In this document: positions 1-8,571 of the stretch, one piece after another
Numbering within the stretch: the first letter of the stretch is position 1
Layout: every line of letters begins with the position of its first letter
Source: PBB1 sp043738425
GTDB lineage: Bacteria; Pseudomonadota; Gammaproteobacteria; Burkholderiales; Burkholderiaceae_C
Assembly (NCBI GenBank): GCA_043738425.1
Contig: JAYUGJ010000007.1
Location: forward strand, 1-64,000
Length of the DNA: 64,000 bases
Direction: 5' to 3'
Made by a program: the position numbers and the translations under genes
The notes under the pieces: model-generated
Told to the model about the DNA's origin: nothing
Databases searched by the model: none
The model's input: only the letters and a program-made list of their open reading frames with translations

Positions 1-225
1 ACCGATTTGCGCCTCAACGAGCCGCGGTATGTGACGCTGCCGAACATCATGAAAGCGAAGAAAAAACCGCTGGAGACGTTGAAGCCGTCTGATTTGAACG
101 TAGACGTGACGCCGCGCATCAAGACGCTCAAGGTCGCCGACCCGACAGCGCGCAAAGCCGGAATCAAGGTACCCGATGTGGCTACGTTGATTGACAAACT
201 GAAAACCGAAGCGAAGGTGATTTGA
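1..225 (+). CDS. etfB: Electron transfer flavoprotein beta subunit (3' end only)
   Basis: This is the C-terminal 74 residues of EtfB, the AMP-binding small subunit of the electron transfer flavoprotein that accepts electrons from acyl-CoA dehydrogenases. The gene begins before the window; the frame is open from base 1. The segment LRLNEPRYVTLPNIMKAKKK is the conserved recognition-loop region of the family, which docks the dehydrogenases. The stop lies one base before the etfA start, so the two subunits are almost certainly co-transcribed. The identity is firm despite the truncation, because both the motif and the etfA neighbour agree. Confidence 0.93.
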   Translation, partial: TDLRLNEPRYVTLPNIMKAKKKPLETLKPSDLNVDVTPRIKTLKVADPTARKAGIKVPDVATLIDKLKTEAKVI

Positions 226-226
226 G

Positions 227-1171
227 ATGACCACGCTGGTGATCGCCGACCACGACAACGCCGTCATCAAAGCCGCGACGCGCAGCTGCGTGGCAGCCGC
301 GTTGCAAATCGGCGGTGAGGTGCACCTGCTGGTCGCAGGATGCGATGCGGCCACCGCTGCACAAGCGGCTGCCCGGTTTCCAGGAGTCAAAACCGTGCTG
401 CATGCGGATTGCGCGGCGTTCCAACATGGGCTGGCCGAAGCGGTTGCGGCGCAGGCGCTGGCGGTGGTGGCATCGGCCGCTGGTGCGTACACCCACGTGT
501 TGTTTGCGGCCACTGCATCGGGCAGGAACATCGCGCCAAGGGTGGCGGCGTGTCTGGATGTGGCGCAGATTTCGGACATCACCAAAGTCATCAGCGCCGA
601 CACCTTCGAGCGCCCCATCTACGCGGGCAATGCGATTGCCACGGTACAAAGTACGGACGCGATCAAAGTGATTACGGTGCGCGCCACCGGCTTCGATCCC
701 ATTGACGCCACCGGGGGCGCGGCGGCTATCGAGGTCATCACGGCGGTTATGGGCGCGGGCAAGTCCAGCTTCGTCGGCAGTGAAATCGCGCGCAACGATC
801 GCCCTGAATTGACCGCTGCCAAGGTGATCGTCAGTGGTGGACGCGGGCTCGGCAGCGTCGAGAAATTCAACGAGGTGCTGACGCCGCTGGCCGACAAATT
901 GGGTGCGGCGCTCGGTGCCAGCCGCGCTGCGGTGGATGCGGGCTACGCGCCGAACGACTGGCAGGTCGGGCAAACCGGAAAAATCGTCGCGCCTCAGCTC
1001 TACATTGCATGCGGCATCAGCGGTGCGATTCAACATCTGGCTGGCATGAAAGACAGCAAGGTCATCGTCGCGATCAACAAGGACGGTGAAGCGCCGATTT
1101 TCAGTGTGGCCGATTACGGTTTGGAAGCTGACCTGTTCGTGGCTGTGCCCGCGTTGGTGGCGGCGCTTTAA
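227..1171 (+). CDS. etfA: Electron transfer flavoprotein alpha subunit
   Basis: EtfA (314 aa) carries the FAD of the heterodimeric electron transfer flavoprotein, which passes electrons from acyl-CoA dehydrogenases to the quinone pool through ETF:quinone oxidoreductase. The N-terminal half is the Rossmann-like ETF domain. The C-terminal FAD domain is clear: VSGGRGLGSVEKF near residue 203, then GQTGKIVAPQLYIACGISG and a late AINKDGEAPIFSVADYG, all signatures of the family. Length is normal. ATG starts one base after the etfB stop. The next gene is an acyl-CoA dehydrogenase, the natural electron donor, suggesting a beta-oxidation or amino-acid catabolism operon. Confidence 0.96.
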   Translation: MTTLVIADHDNAVIKAATRSCVAAALQIGGEVHLLVAGCDAATAAQAAARFPGVKTVLHADCAAFQHGLAEAVAAQALAVVASAAGAYTHVLFAATASGRNIAPRVAACLDVAQISDITKVISADTFERPIYAGNAIATVQSTDAIKVITVRATGFDPIDATGGAAAIEVITAVMGAGKSSFVGSEIARNDRPELTAAKVIVSGGRGLGSVEKFNEVLTPLADKLGAALGASRAAVDAGYAPNDWQVGQTGKIVAPQLYIACGISGAIQHLAGMKDSKVIVAINKDGEAPIFSVADYGLEADLFVAVPALVAAL

Positions 1172-1222
1172 ACACCTGACCCTGCAAGCATCTCGATGCG
1201 CTTGTGATTCGAAGGACTGCCC

Positions 1223-3031
1223 GTGAGCTACATCGCGCCGGTGAAAGACATGCTGTTTTGCATGAAAGAGCTGGCGGGACTCGGGTCGCTGGCAGCGCTG
1301 CCAGGCTTTGAGGATGCGGGGTTGGACACCGCGCAAGCGGTGCTCGAAGAGGCCGCGCGGTTTTGCGGTGAGGTGGTGGCACCACTGAACTGGGAAAGTG
1401 ACAAGCAACCGGCGGTGTGGTGCGATGGCGTGGTCACCACCTCACCCGGTTTCAAGCAGGCGTTTCGCCAGTTTGCCGAAGGTGGCTGGCAAGGCTTGCA
1501 GCACCCAACTGAATTCGGCGGGCAGGGTTTGCCGAAAACGATCGGTGCGGCCTGCGCCGAAATGCTCAACAGCGCCAGCGTGAGCTTTGCGCTGTGCCCA
1601 TTGCTCACCGACGGCGCGATTGAAGCGTTGCTCACCGCAGGCAGCGCCGAGCAGCGCGCGTTGTTCCTGCCGAAAATGATCGACGGCACCTGGACCGGCA
1701 CGATGAACCTGACCGAGCCGCAGGCCGGTTCGGATTTGTCGATGGTGCGCACCAAGGCGCATGCGCAAGCCGATGGCAGCTACCGCATCGCTGGCCAAAA
1801 GATTTACATCACCTACGGTGAGCACGACATGGCCGAGAACATCGTGCACCTGGTGCTGGCGCGCACGCCGAATGCGCCGCCGGGCGTCAAAGGCATCAGC
1901 TTGTTCATTTGCCCGAAGTTTTTGGTGGAAGCCGATGGCACGCTCGGTGCGCGCAACGATGTGTATTGCGCCTCCATCGAGCACAAGCTCGGCATCAAGG
2001 CCAGCCCCACGGCGGTATTGCTTTTCGGCAGTGACCATGGAGGCGTAGGCGCAGGTGCGATAGGCCAGTTGGTCGGCGAGGAAAACCGCGGCCTCGAGTA
2101 CATGTTCGTCATGATGAACGCGGCGCGCTTTACGGTAGGCGTGCAAGGCATTGGCGTGGCCGAACGCGCCTACCAGCGCGCGGTGGCGTATGCGCGCGAC
2201 CGGGTGCAAAGCCGCCCGGCGGATGCGTCGCTGCCGGCTGATGCGCCCATCATTCACCACCCCGATGTGAAACGCATGCTGATGTCGATGCGCGCGCATA
2301 CAGAAGCGTGCCGCGCGTTGGCCATCGTGTCGGCGGCCGCCTGTGACCGCGCGCACCACGATCCCGACCTGGCGGTGAGTGCCCACCACAAAGCCTTTCA
2401 CGAGTTCACCGTGCCGCTGATCAAAGGCTTCAGCACCGAGATGAGCATTGACGTCGCGAGCCTCGGCGTGCAGGTACATGGCGGCATGGGTTTCATCGAA
2501 GAAACCGGTGCGGCGCAGTACTTTCGCGATGCCCGCATCTTGACGATTTACGAGGGCACCACCGCGATCCAGGCCAATGACTTGGTCGGCCGTAAAACCG
2601 CGCGCGATGGTGGCGCGTTGGCGCACTCGATTGCCGCGCAAATCGAGGCGACCGAAGCCATGCTGGTCGAGCAATCGGGAGCGGCTGCGGCATCGATGCA
2701 TCGCTGGCTACGCGCGGCACGTGTCGCCTTCATCGAGGTAGTTGATTTCGTGGTGACACACAGCCGGCAGCACCCCAACGCGGTGTTTGCCGGTTCGGTG
2801 CCCTACCTCATGCTGGCCGGCAAGTTGTTGGCAGGCTGGCAGATGGCGCGCGCGCTGTTGACCGCCGAAACGCAACTGGCTGCGCTCGAGGGCGACGTGG
2901 CTTTTCTGCAAGCCAAGATCGTCACCGCGCGGTTTTTTGCGGAGCATGTGTTGAGCACCGTGCCCGGCATGCGTGATGCGGTAGTCAGCGGTGCTGACAG
3001 CATCAACGACATGCCGGTGGCATCGTTTTGA
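1223..3031 (+). CDS. Acyl-CoA dehydrogenase, long (about 600 aa) subfamily
   Basis: FAD-dependent acyl-CoA dehydrogenase of 602 aa, catalysing alpha-beta desaturation of an acyl-CoA and passing electrons to ETF, whose genes lie just upstream. It belongs to the larger subfamily that starts with a short YIAPVKDM-type N-terminal helix and ends with an extra C-terminal domain beyond the usual 380-residue core. TEPQAGSDLS near residue 163 is the flavin and substrate signature. QVHGGMGFIEE and IYEGTTAIQ near residue 441 hold the second signature and the expected catalytic glutamate. The start is GTG. Its stop overlaps the next gene's TTG. Chain-length preference cannot be read from the sequence. 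Confidence 0.93.
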   Translation: MSYIAPVKDMLFCMKELAGLGSLAALPGFEDAGLDTAQAVLEEAARFCGEVVAPLNWESDKQPAVWCDGVVTTSPGFKQAFRQFAEGGWQGLQHPTEFGGQGLPKTIGAACAEMLNSASVSFALCPLLTDGAIEALLTAGSAEQRALFLPKMIDGTWTGTMNLTEPQAGSDLSMVRTKAHAQADGSYRIAGQKIYITYGEHDMAENIVHLVLARTPNAPPGVKGISLFICPKFLVEADGTLGARNDVYCASIEHKLGIKASPTAVLLFGSDHGGVGAGAIGQLVGEENRGLEYMFVMMNAARFTVGVQGIGVAERAYQRAVAYARDRVQSRPADASLPADAPIIHHPDVKRMLMSMRAHTEACRALAIVSAAACDRAHHDPDLAVSAHHKAFHEFTVPLIKGFSTEMSIDVASLGVQVHGGMGFIEETGAAQYFRDARILTIYEGTTAIQANDLVGRKTARDGGALAHSIAAQIEATEAMLVEQSGAAAASMHRWLRAARVAFIEVVDFVVTHSRQHPNAVFAGSVPYLMLAGKLLAGWQMARALLTAETQLAALEGDVAFLQAKIVTARFFAEHVLSTVPGMRDAVVSGADSINDMPVASF

Positions 3032-3996
3032 CCGCTGCGCGCGTGCCGCTGCCCGCGGTGTTCAGCCATCTGGCCTTGCCGGTGATCGGCGCGCCGTTGT
3101 TCATCATCAGCACGCCCAAGTTGGTGATCGCGCAGTGCAAGGCCGGTGTGGTCGGTTCGATGCCGGCTTTGAACGCGCGGCCTGCGTCGCAACTCGATGA
3201 ATGGCTGGCTGAAATCACCGAAGCCCTGGCAGCGCACGACGCCGCCAACCCATCGCAGCCCGCGGCCCCTTTTGCCATCAACCAAATCGTGCACAAGAGC
3301 AACGACCGACTCGAGCACGATATGGCGCTGTGCGTGAAGTACCGCGCGCCGATCATCATCACTTCGCTCGGTGCGCGCACCGAGATCAACGACGCGGCAC
3401 ACGGCTACGGCGGCGTGGTGCTGCACGACATCATCAACAACACCTTTGCCCACAAAGCCATCGACAAGGGCGCCGATGGCTTGATCGCCGTGGCGGCGGG
3501 TGCCGGTGGGCATGCAGGTGTCAAAAGTCCGTTCGCGTTGATCGAAGAAATTCGCGCATGGTTCGGCGGGCCGGTGGCGCTGAGCGGCGCCATCGCCACC
3601 GGCGGTGCGGTGCTGGCGGCACAAGCCATGGGAGCCGACTTCGGCTACATCGGCTCGGCATTCATTGCGACTGACGAAGCGCGCGCCTCGGACGCGTACA
3701 AGCAAATGGTGGTCGACAGCAGCAGCGACGACATCGTGTACAGCGATCTTTTCACTGGTGTTAGCGGCAACTACCTCGCCGGCTCGGTGCGCAACGCTGG
3801 GCTCGATCCAAATGCCTTGCCTGCGGGCGACCTGAGCACCATGAACTTTGCTGGCGATGCGGCAAAAGCCTGGAAGGACATCTGGGGGTGTGGCCAAGGT
3901 ATCGCAGTCGTCGATCAGGTGGTGCCCGCCCAGGCGCTGATCGCGCGCCTCGCCCGTGAGTACGCGGCCGCGCGAACGCGTCTCCAACTGGCTTGA
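3028..3996 (+). CDS. Nitronate monooxygenase / 2-nitropropane dioxygenase family flavoprotein
   Basis: FMN-dependent TIM-barrel protein (322 aa) of the nitronate monooxygenase family, which oxidises alkyl nitronates; some relatives act as enoyl-ACP reductases (FabK). The N-terminal strand PVIGAPLFIISTPKLVIAQC, GGHAGVKSPF near residue 161 (the usual catalytic His) and IATGGAVLAAQAMGADFGYIGSAF (phosphate-binding strand) are visible. The proposed TTG start overlaps the stop of the acyl-CoA dehydrogenase, implying translational coupling. Placement after etfBA and an acyl-CoA dehydrogenase is common in Burkholderiales, but the physiological substrate is not evident. Confidence 0.88.
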   Translation: MTAARVPLPAVFSHLALPVIGAPLFIISTPKLVIAQCKAGVVGSMPALNARPASQLDEWLAEITEALAAHDAANPSQPAAPFAINQIVHKSNDRLEHDMALCVKYRAPIIITSLGARTEINDAAHGYGGVVLHDIINNTFAHKAIDKGADGLIAVAAGAGGHAGVKSPFALIEEIRAWFGGPVALSGAIATGGAVLAAQAMGADFGYIGSAFIATDEARASDAYKQMVVDSSSDDIVYSDLFTGVSGNYLAGSVRNAGLDPNALPAGDLSTMNFAGDAAKAWKDIWGCGQGIAVVDQVVPAQALIARLAREYAAARTRLQLA

Positions 3997-4215
3997 TTTT
4001 GCTGACGTCGGCATGACGAACAGCGGCGCGCAAGCAGCCTATTCACCGCCGCTGCGCAGTGGTCGGGTGGTAGGATTCCAGTTGAAGACTTAGTCGGTCC
4101 TTCCCGTCCCCTCAACGCTGTCACGCAGCACAGATGGGTCGCTTGTCCGCCCACCGGTGCAGCCGGGTCGCGGAAGGTTTTTAACCCACTATCGCGTCGG
4201 AAACCGGCGCATGAG
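3997..4215 (+). promoter_or_regulatory. Intergenic region expected to hold the sucA promoter
   Basis: This gap of about 220 bp separates the flavoprotein operon from sucA. It has no credible reading frame. A promoter for the 2-oxoglutarate dehydrogenase operon is expected here from context. I could not identify a convincing -35/-10 pair or terminator by eye, so the call is positional only. Confidence 0.3.
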
Positions 4216-7083
4216 GTGAGCGAAATGATGCAGGAATACAGAGCGAACTCGCATCTGTTCGGAGGCAATGCGCCCTACGTCGAAGAGATGTACGAGGCCT
4301 ACCTCGACAACCCCGGTTCAGTGCCCGACAACTGGCGTTCTTACTTCGACGCTCTGCAGCACCTGCCCGCGGTCGACGGTTCCGACGAACGCGATGTGGC
4401 ACATGCGCCGGTGGTCGAATCGTTCGCCCAACGCGGCAAGGCCAATGCATTCGGCAGCAAAGCCAGCGGCACCGATTTGGCCATTGCGCGCAAGCAAGTG
4501 CATGTGCAGTCGCTGATTGCCGCCTACCGGTTTTTGGGGTCGCGCTGGGCCGATCTCGATCCGTTGCAGCGCCAAGAGCGGCCCAAAATTCCCGAACTCG
4601 AGCCGGCGTTTTACGACCTGACCGAGCCGGACATGGACATCTCGTTCAGCGCCATCAACACCTACTTCTCGACCGCTGAGAACATGACGTTGCGGCAAAT
4701 CTTGCAGGCGCTGCGCGAAACCTACTGCGGCTCGATCGGTGCCGAATACATGCACATCACCGACCCGTCTGAGAAGCGGTGGTGGCAGCAGCGCTTGGAG
4801 ACGATTCGCTCGAAGCCGACCTTCGGCACCGATGAGAAAAAACACATCCTGGTGCAGCTCACCGCAGCCGAAGGCCTCGAGCGCTACCTGCACACCAAGT
4901 ACGTCGGGCAAAAGCGCTTTTCGCTGGAAGGCGGCGAAAGCTTCATCGCCTCGATGGACGAATTGGTGCAGCGCGCTGGCGTCAAGGGCGTGCAAGAAAT
5001 CGTTATCGGCATGGCGCACCGCGGTCGCTTGAATGTGTTGGTGAATACGCTGGGAAAAACGCCGGCCGAGTTGTTTTCCGAGTTCGACCACACCGCGCCC
5101 GAGAACCTGCCGTCGGGCGACGTGAAATACCACCAAGGTTTCTCGAGCGACGTGACCACGCCGGGCGGTCCGGTGCATCTGAGTTTGGCGTTCAACCCGT
5201 CGCACCTCGAAATCGTCAACCCGGTGGTCGAGGGTTCGGTGAAAGCCCGACTCGACCGGCGCGGCGATGCCCGCGGCAGCTCGGTGCTGCCGATCATCGT
5301 GCACGGCGACGCTGCGTTCGCGGGCCAAGGCGTGGTGATGGAAACGCTGGCGCTGGCGCAAACCCGTGGCTATTTCACCGGCGGCACGGTGCACCTGGTC
5401 ATCAATAACCAGATCGGTTTCACCACCAGCGACCCGCGCGACACGCGCTCCACGCTGTACTGCTCCGACGTCGTCAAGATGATCGAGGCACCGGTGTTGC
5501 ATGTGAATGGCGACGACCCTGAGGCGGTGGTGCTGGCCTCGCAAATGGCGCTGGACTACCGCCAGGAGTTCTGCAAAGACGTGGTGGTCGACATCGTGTG
5601 TTTCCGCAAGCTCGGCCACAACGAACAAGACACGCCGGCGCTGACGCAGCCGCTGATGTACAAAAAAATTGCGCAGCACCCGGGTACGCGCAAGTTGTAC
5701 GCCGACAAGTTGGTCACGCAGGGCGTGTTGGCCGCTGACGGGCCCGATGGTTTGGTCAAGGCGTTTCGCGCCGCGATGGACGAAGGCAAGCACACTTACA
5801 GCCCCACGCTGACCAACTACAAAAGCAAGTACGCAGTCGATTGGGCACCGTTTCTCGGCAAGAAGTGGACCGATGCCGCCGATACCGCGTTGCCGCTGTC
5901 TGAGATCAAACGGTTGGCCGAGCGCATCACGTTTGTTCCGAAAGACTTCAAGCCGCACTCGCTGGTTGAAAAGGTGTTGGCCGACCGTGCCGCCATGGGC
6001 CGCGGTGAACTCAGCGTCGACTGGGGCATGGGCGAGCACCTCGCGTTTGCATCATTGGTGGCCAGTGGTTACGCGGTGCGTCTGTCGGGCGAAGACTGTG
6101 GCCGCGGCACCTTCACCCACCGGCACTCGGTACTGCACGACCAGAACCGTGAAAAGTGGGACGAAGGCACCTACACGCCGCTGCAACACGTGGCCGATGG
6201 GCAGGCACCGTATGTGGTGATCGACTCGTTGCTGTCGGAAGAAGCGGTGCTCGGTTTCGAGTACGGCTATGCATCGGCCGAGCCGAACACGCTGGTGATT
6301 TGGGAAGCCCAGTTCGGCGACTTCGCCAACGGTGCGCAGGTCGTCATCGACCAGTTCATTGCGTCGGGCGAAGTGAAATGGGGCCGCGCCAATGGCCTCA
6401 CCTTGATGCTGCCGCACGGCTACGAAGGCCAGGGTCCGGAGCATTCATCGGCACGACTCGAGCGCTTCATGCAACTCGCAGCCGACAACAACATGCAGAT
6501 CGTGCAGCCCACTTCGGCCAGCCAAATCTTCCATTTGTTGCGCCGACAAATGGTGCGCGCGTTCCGTAAACCGTTGGTGATCCTGACGCCGAAATCGCTG
6601 CTGCGTGCAAAGGATGCGGCCTCGCCGCTCAGCGAATTCACGCGCGGCGAATTCCGCACCGTCATCGGTGCCCACCACGCCGGTCTGGAGCCAGAAAAAG
6701 TCAAACGCATCATCGCCTGCTCGGGCAAGGTCACCTACGACTTGGCGAAACGACGCGAGGCGAAAAAAGAAGTCGACACCGCCATCTTGACGGTTGAGCA
6801 GCTCTATCCGTTTCCGCACAAAGCGTTTGCGGCCGAGCTGAAGAAGTACCCGAACGCGACTGAAATCGTGTGGTGCCAAGACGAGCCGCAAAACCAAGGC
6901 GCGTGGTTTTTCGTGCAGCACTACATCCACGAAAACATGGTCGAGGGGCAGAAGTTGGGCTACGCGGGGCGCCCCGCATCCGCATCGCCTGCGGTCGGCT
7001 ATTCGCACCTGCACCAAGAGCAATTGAAGTCGTTGCTCGACCAGGCGTTTGGCAAGCTCAAAGGATTCTTGCTCGGCAAGTAA
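4216..7083 (+). CDS. sucA: 2-oxoglutarate dehydrogenase E1 component
   Basis: SucA (955 aa, close to the family's usual 930-960) is the thiamine diphosphate-dependent E1 subunit that decarboxylates 2-oxoglutarate and succinylates the lipoyl arm of SucB in the TCA cycle. The N-terminal SHLFGGNAPYVEEMYEAYL matches the E2-binding helix of E1o. HGDAAFAGQGVVMETLALAQ near residue 363 and INNQIGFTTSDPRD form the ThDP and Mg binding region. HSSARLERFMQLAADNNMQ lies in the transketolase-like pyrimidine domain. The start is GTG at 4216; ATG codons three and four codons later are alternatives. sucB and lpdA follow, giving the full complex. Confidence 0.97.
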   Translation: MSEMMQEYRANSHLFGGNAPYVEEMYEAYLDNPGSVPDNWRSYFDALQHLPAVDGSDERDVAHAPVVESFAQRGKANAFGSKASGTDLAIARKQVHVQSLIAAYRFLGSRWADLDPLQRQERPKIPELEPAFYDLTEPDMDISFSAINTYFSTAENMTLRQILQALRETYCGSIGAEYMHITDPSEKRWWQQRLETIRSKPTFGTDEKKHILVQLTAAEGLERYLHTKYVGQKRFSLEGGESFIASMDELVQRAGVKGVQEIVIGMAHRGRLNVLVNTLGKTPAELFSEFDHTAPENLPSGDVKYHQGFSSDVTTPGGPVHLSLAFNPSHLEIVNPVVEGSVKARLDRRGDARGSSVLPIIVHGDAAFAGQGVVMETLALAQTRGYFTGGTVHLVINNQIGFTTSDPRDTRSTLYCSDVVKMIEAPVLHVNGDDPEAVVLASQMALDYRQEFCKDVVVDIVCFRKLGHNEQDTPALTQPLMYKKIAQHPGTRKLYADKLVTQGVLAADGPDGLVKAFRAAMDEGKHTYSPTLTNYKSKYAVDWAPFLGKKWTDAADTALPLSEIKRLAERITFVPKDFKPHSLVEKVLADRAAMGRGELSVDWGMGEHLAFASLVASGYAVRLSGEDCGRGTFTHRHSVLHDQNREKWDEGTYTPLQHVADGQAPYVVIDSLLSEEAVLGFEYGYASAEPNTLVIWEAQFGDFANGAQVVIDQFIASGEVKWGRANGLTLMLPHGYEGQGPEHSSARLERFMQLAADNNMQIVQPTSASQIFHLLRRQMVRAFRKPLVILTPKSLLRAKDAASPLSEFTRGEFRTVIGAHHAGLEPEKVKRIIACSGKVTYDLAKRREAKKEVDTAILTVEQLYPFPHKAFAAELKKYPNATEIVWCQDEPQNQGAWFFVQHYIHENMVEGQKLGYAGRPASASPAVGYSHLHQEQLKSLLDQAFGKLKGFLLGK

Positions 7084-7209
7084 TGTGCGCGGCGAGTTCG
7101 GGGGTTGGCTGCCAAGCCCCTCTCGCCTGCCCCCGACGGCCATCGCCACACAGCCATCGCCACCGCAGCCCACGCGCGTTGCGCTGCTTCCCATTGAAGA
7201 AAGTAATTC

Positions 7210-8517
7210 ATGTCCATCGTTGAAGTCAAAGTCCCTCAGCTGTCGGAATCTGTTGCCGAAGCCACGTTGCTGACTTGGAAGAAAAAACCGGGCGAAGCCG
7301 TCGCCATCGATGAAATATTGGTCGAGATCGAAACCGACAAAGTCGTGCTGGAAGTGCCCGCACCCGCTGCTGGCGTGATGGCACAAATCATCAAGAACGA
7401 TGGCGAGTTGTGCGTGGCCGAAGAAGTCATTGCACGCATCGACACCACGGCAGTCGCACAGATTAGCCCGCTGGAAGTCAAGGCCGTGCCGGCCGCCGCG
7501 GCCCCGGTGGTTGCAGCCCCGGTGGTTGCAGCTGCCTCAGCACCTGCTGCGGCGACTTCAGCTTCTGCCGGTGCGGTCGCAATGCCCGCTGCCGCCAAGC
7601 TGATGGCCGACAACGCCATCGCGACTGGCTCGGTGGCCGGCACCGGCAAGGGCGGCCGCGTGACCAAAGGCGACGTGCTGGAGGCCGTGGCTACCGGAAC
7701 GCGAGCGCCCGCGCCAGCCGCTGCCGCTGCCGCCGGCGCAGTGACGGCCCCGGTGGCCGCATCGGTGGCGCGTCCGCTGCCATCGGTGGCTGCACCGACC
7801 ACGGTGAACCTGGGCGACCGGCCCGAGCAACGTGTGCCGATGTCGCGCCTGCGTGCCCGCATCGCCGAACGCTTGCTGCAATCACAAGCCACCAACGCGA
7901 TCCTGACTACGTTCAACGAAGTCAACATGGCGCCGGTGATCGAGATGCGCAAACGGTTTCAAGAGAAGTTTGAAAAAGAACACGGCGTGAAGATCGGCTT
8001 CATGAGCTTCTTCGTCAAAGCCGCGGTGGCCGCCTTGAAGAAGTACCCGGTGATCAACGCCAGCGTGGATGGCAACGACATCGTGTACCACGGCTACTTC
8101 GACATTGGTATCGCAGTCGGTTCACCGCGTGGGTTGGTGGTGCCGATCTTGCGCAACGCCGACCAAATGAGCTTTGCCGATATCGAGAAAAAGATTTCCG
8201 AGTTCGGCAAGAAGGCCGCCGAAAGCAAGCTGTCGCTCGATGACCTGACCGGAGGCACGTTTTCCATCAGCAACGGCGGCACCTTTGGCTCGATGCTGTC
8301 GACACCGATCATCAACCCGCCGCAATCGGCCATTCTTGGCGTGCACGCGACCAAAGACCGCGCGGTGGTCGAGAACGGCGAGATCGTGATTCGCCCGATG
8401 AATTACCTCGCGATGTCGTACGACCACCGCATCATCGATGGCCGCGAAGCCGTGCTGGGCTTGGTCGCGATGAAAGAAGCGCTGGAAGACCCGGCGCGCC
8501 TGCTGTTCGACATTTGA
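7210..8517 (+). CDS. sucB: Dihydrolipoyllysine-residue succinyltransferase (E2 of 2-oxoglutarate dehydrogenase)
   Basis: SucB (435 aa) is the core E2 acyltransferase of the 2-oxoglutarate dehydrogenase complex. It has one N-terminal lipoyl domain with the lipoylated lysine expected at K44 in EIETDKVVLEV. Next come an Ala/Pro/Val-rich linker, a peripheral subunit-binding domain (about residues 122-158, ending GKGGRVTKGDVL), a second Ala-rich linker, and the CoA acyltransferase domain with the DHR-x3-DG active site (His406 in SYDHRIIDGREAV). The first linker has a perfect 15-bp tandem duplication at 7501-7530 encoding APVVA twice. ATG start; 126 bp separate it from sucA. Confidence 0.97.
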   Translation: MSIVEVKVPQLSESVAEATLLTWKKKPGEAVAIDEILVEIETDKVVLEVPAPAAGVMAQIIKNDGELCVAEEVIARIDTTAVAQISPLEVKAVPAAAAPVVAAPVVAAASAPAAATSASAGAVAMPAAAKLMADNAIATGSVAGTGKGGRVTKGDVLEAVATGTRAPAPAAAAAAGAVTAPVAASVARPLPSVAAPTTVNLGDRPEQRVPMSRLRARIAERLLQSQATNAILTTFNEVNMAPVIEMRKRFQEKFEKEHGVKIGFMSFFVKAAVAALKKYPVINASVDGNDIVYHGYFDIGIAVGSPRGLVVPILRNADQMSFADIEKKISEFGKKAAESKLSLDDLTGGTFSISNGGTFGSMLSTPIINPPQSAILGVHATKDRAVVENGEIVIRPMNYLAMSYDHRIIDGREAVLGLVAMKEALEDPARLLFDI

Positions 8518-8571
8518 TGCAGACGCCGCCGTTAAAGACCTGACACCCGCGCGTAGCCAAGAAAGTGATTC

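Noticed and set aside
182..1408. Long open frame on the - strand across etfA and into the acyl-CoA dehydrogenase gene
   Set aside because: It is an antisense shadow in high-GC coding DNA; the translation is Arg/His-rich with no family motifs, while the + strand genes are unambiguous. Similar antisense frames over sucA, lpdA and other genes were rejected for the same reason.
7501..7530. 15-bp perfect direct repeat in sucB
   Set aside because: It encodes a repeated APVVA in the flexible lipoyl linker, where such duplications are ordinary; noted within the sucB entry only.
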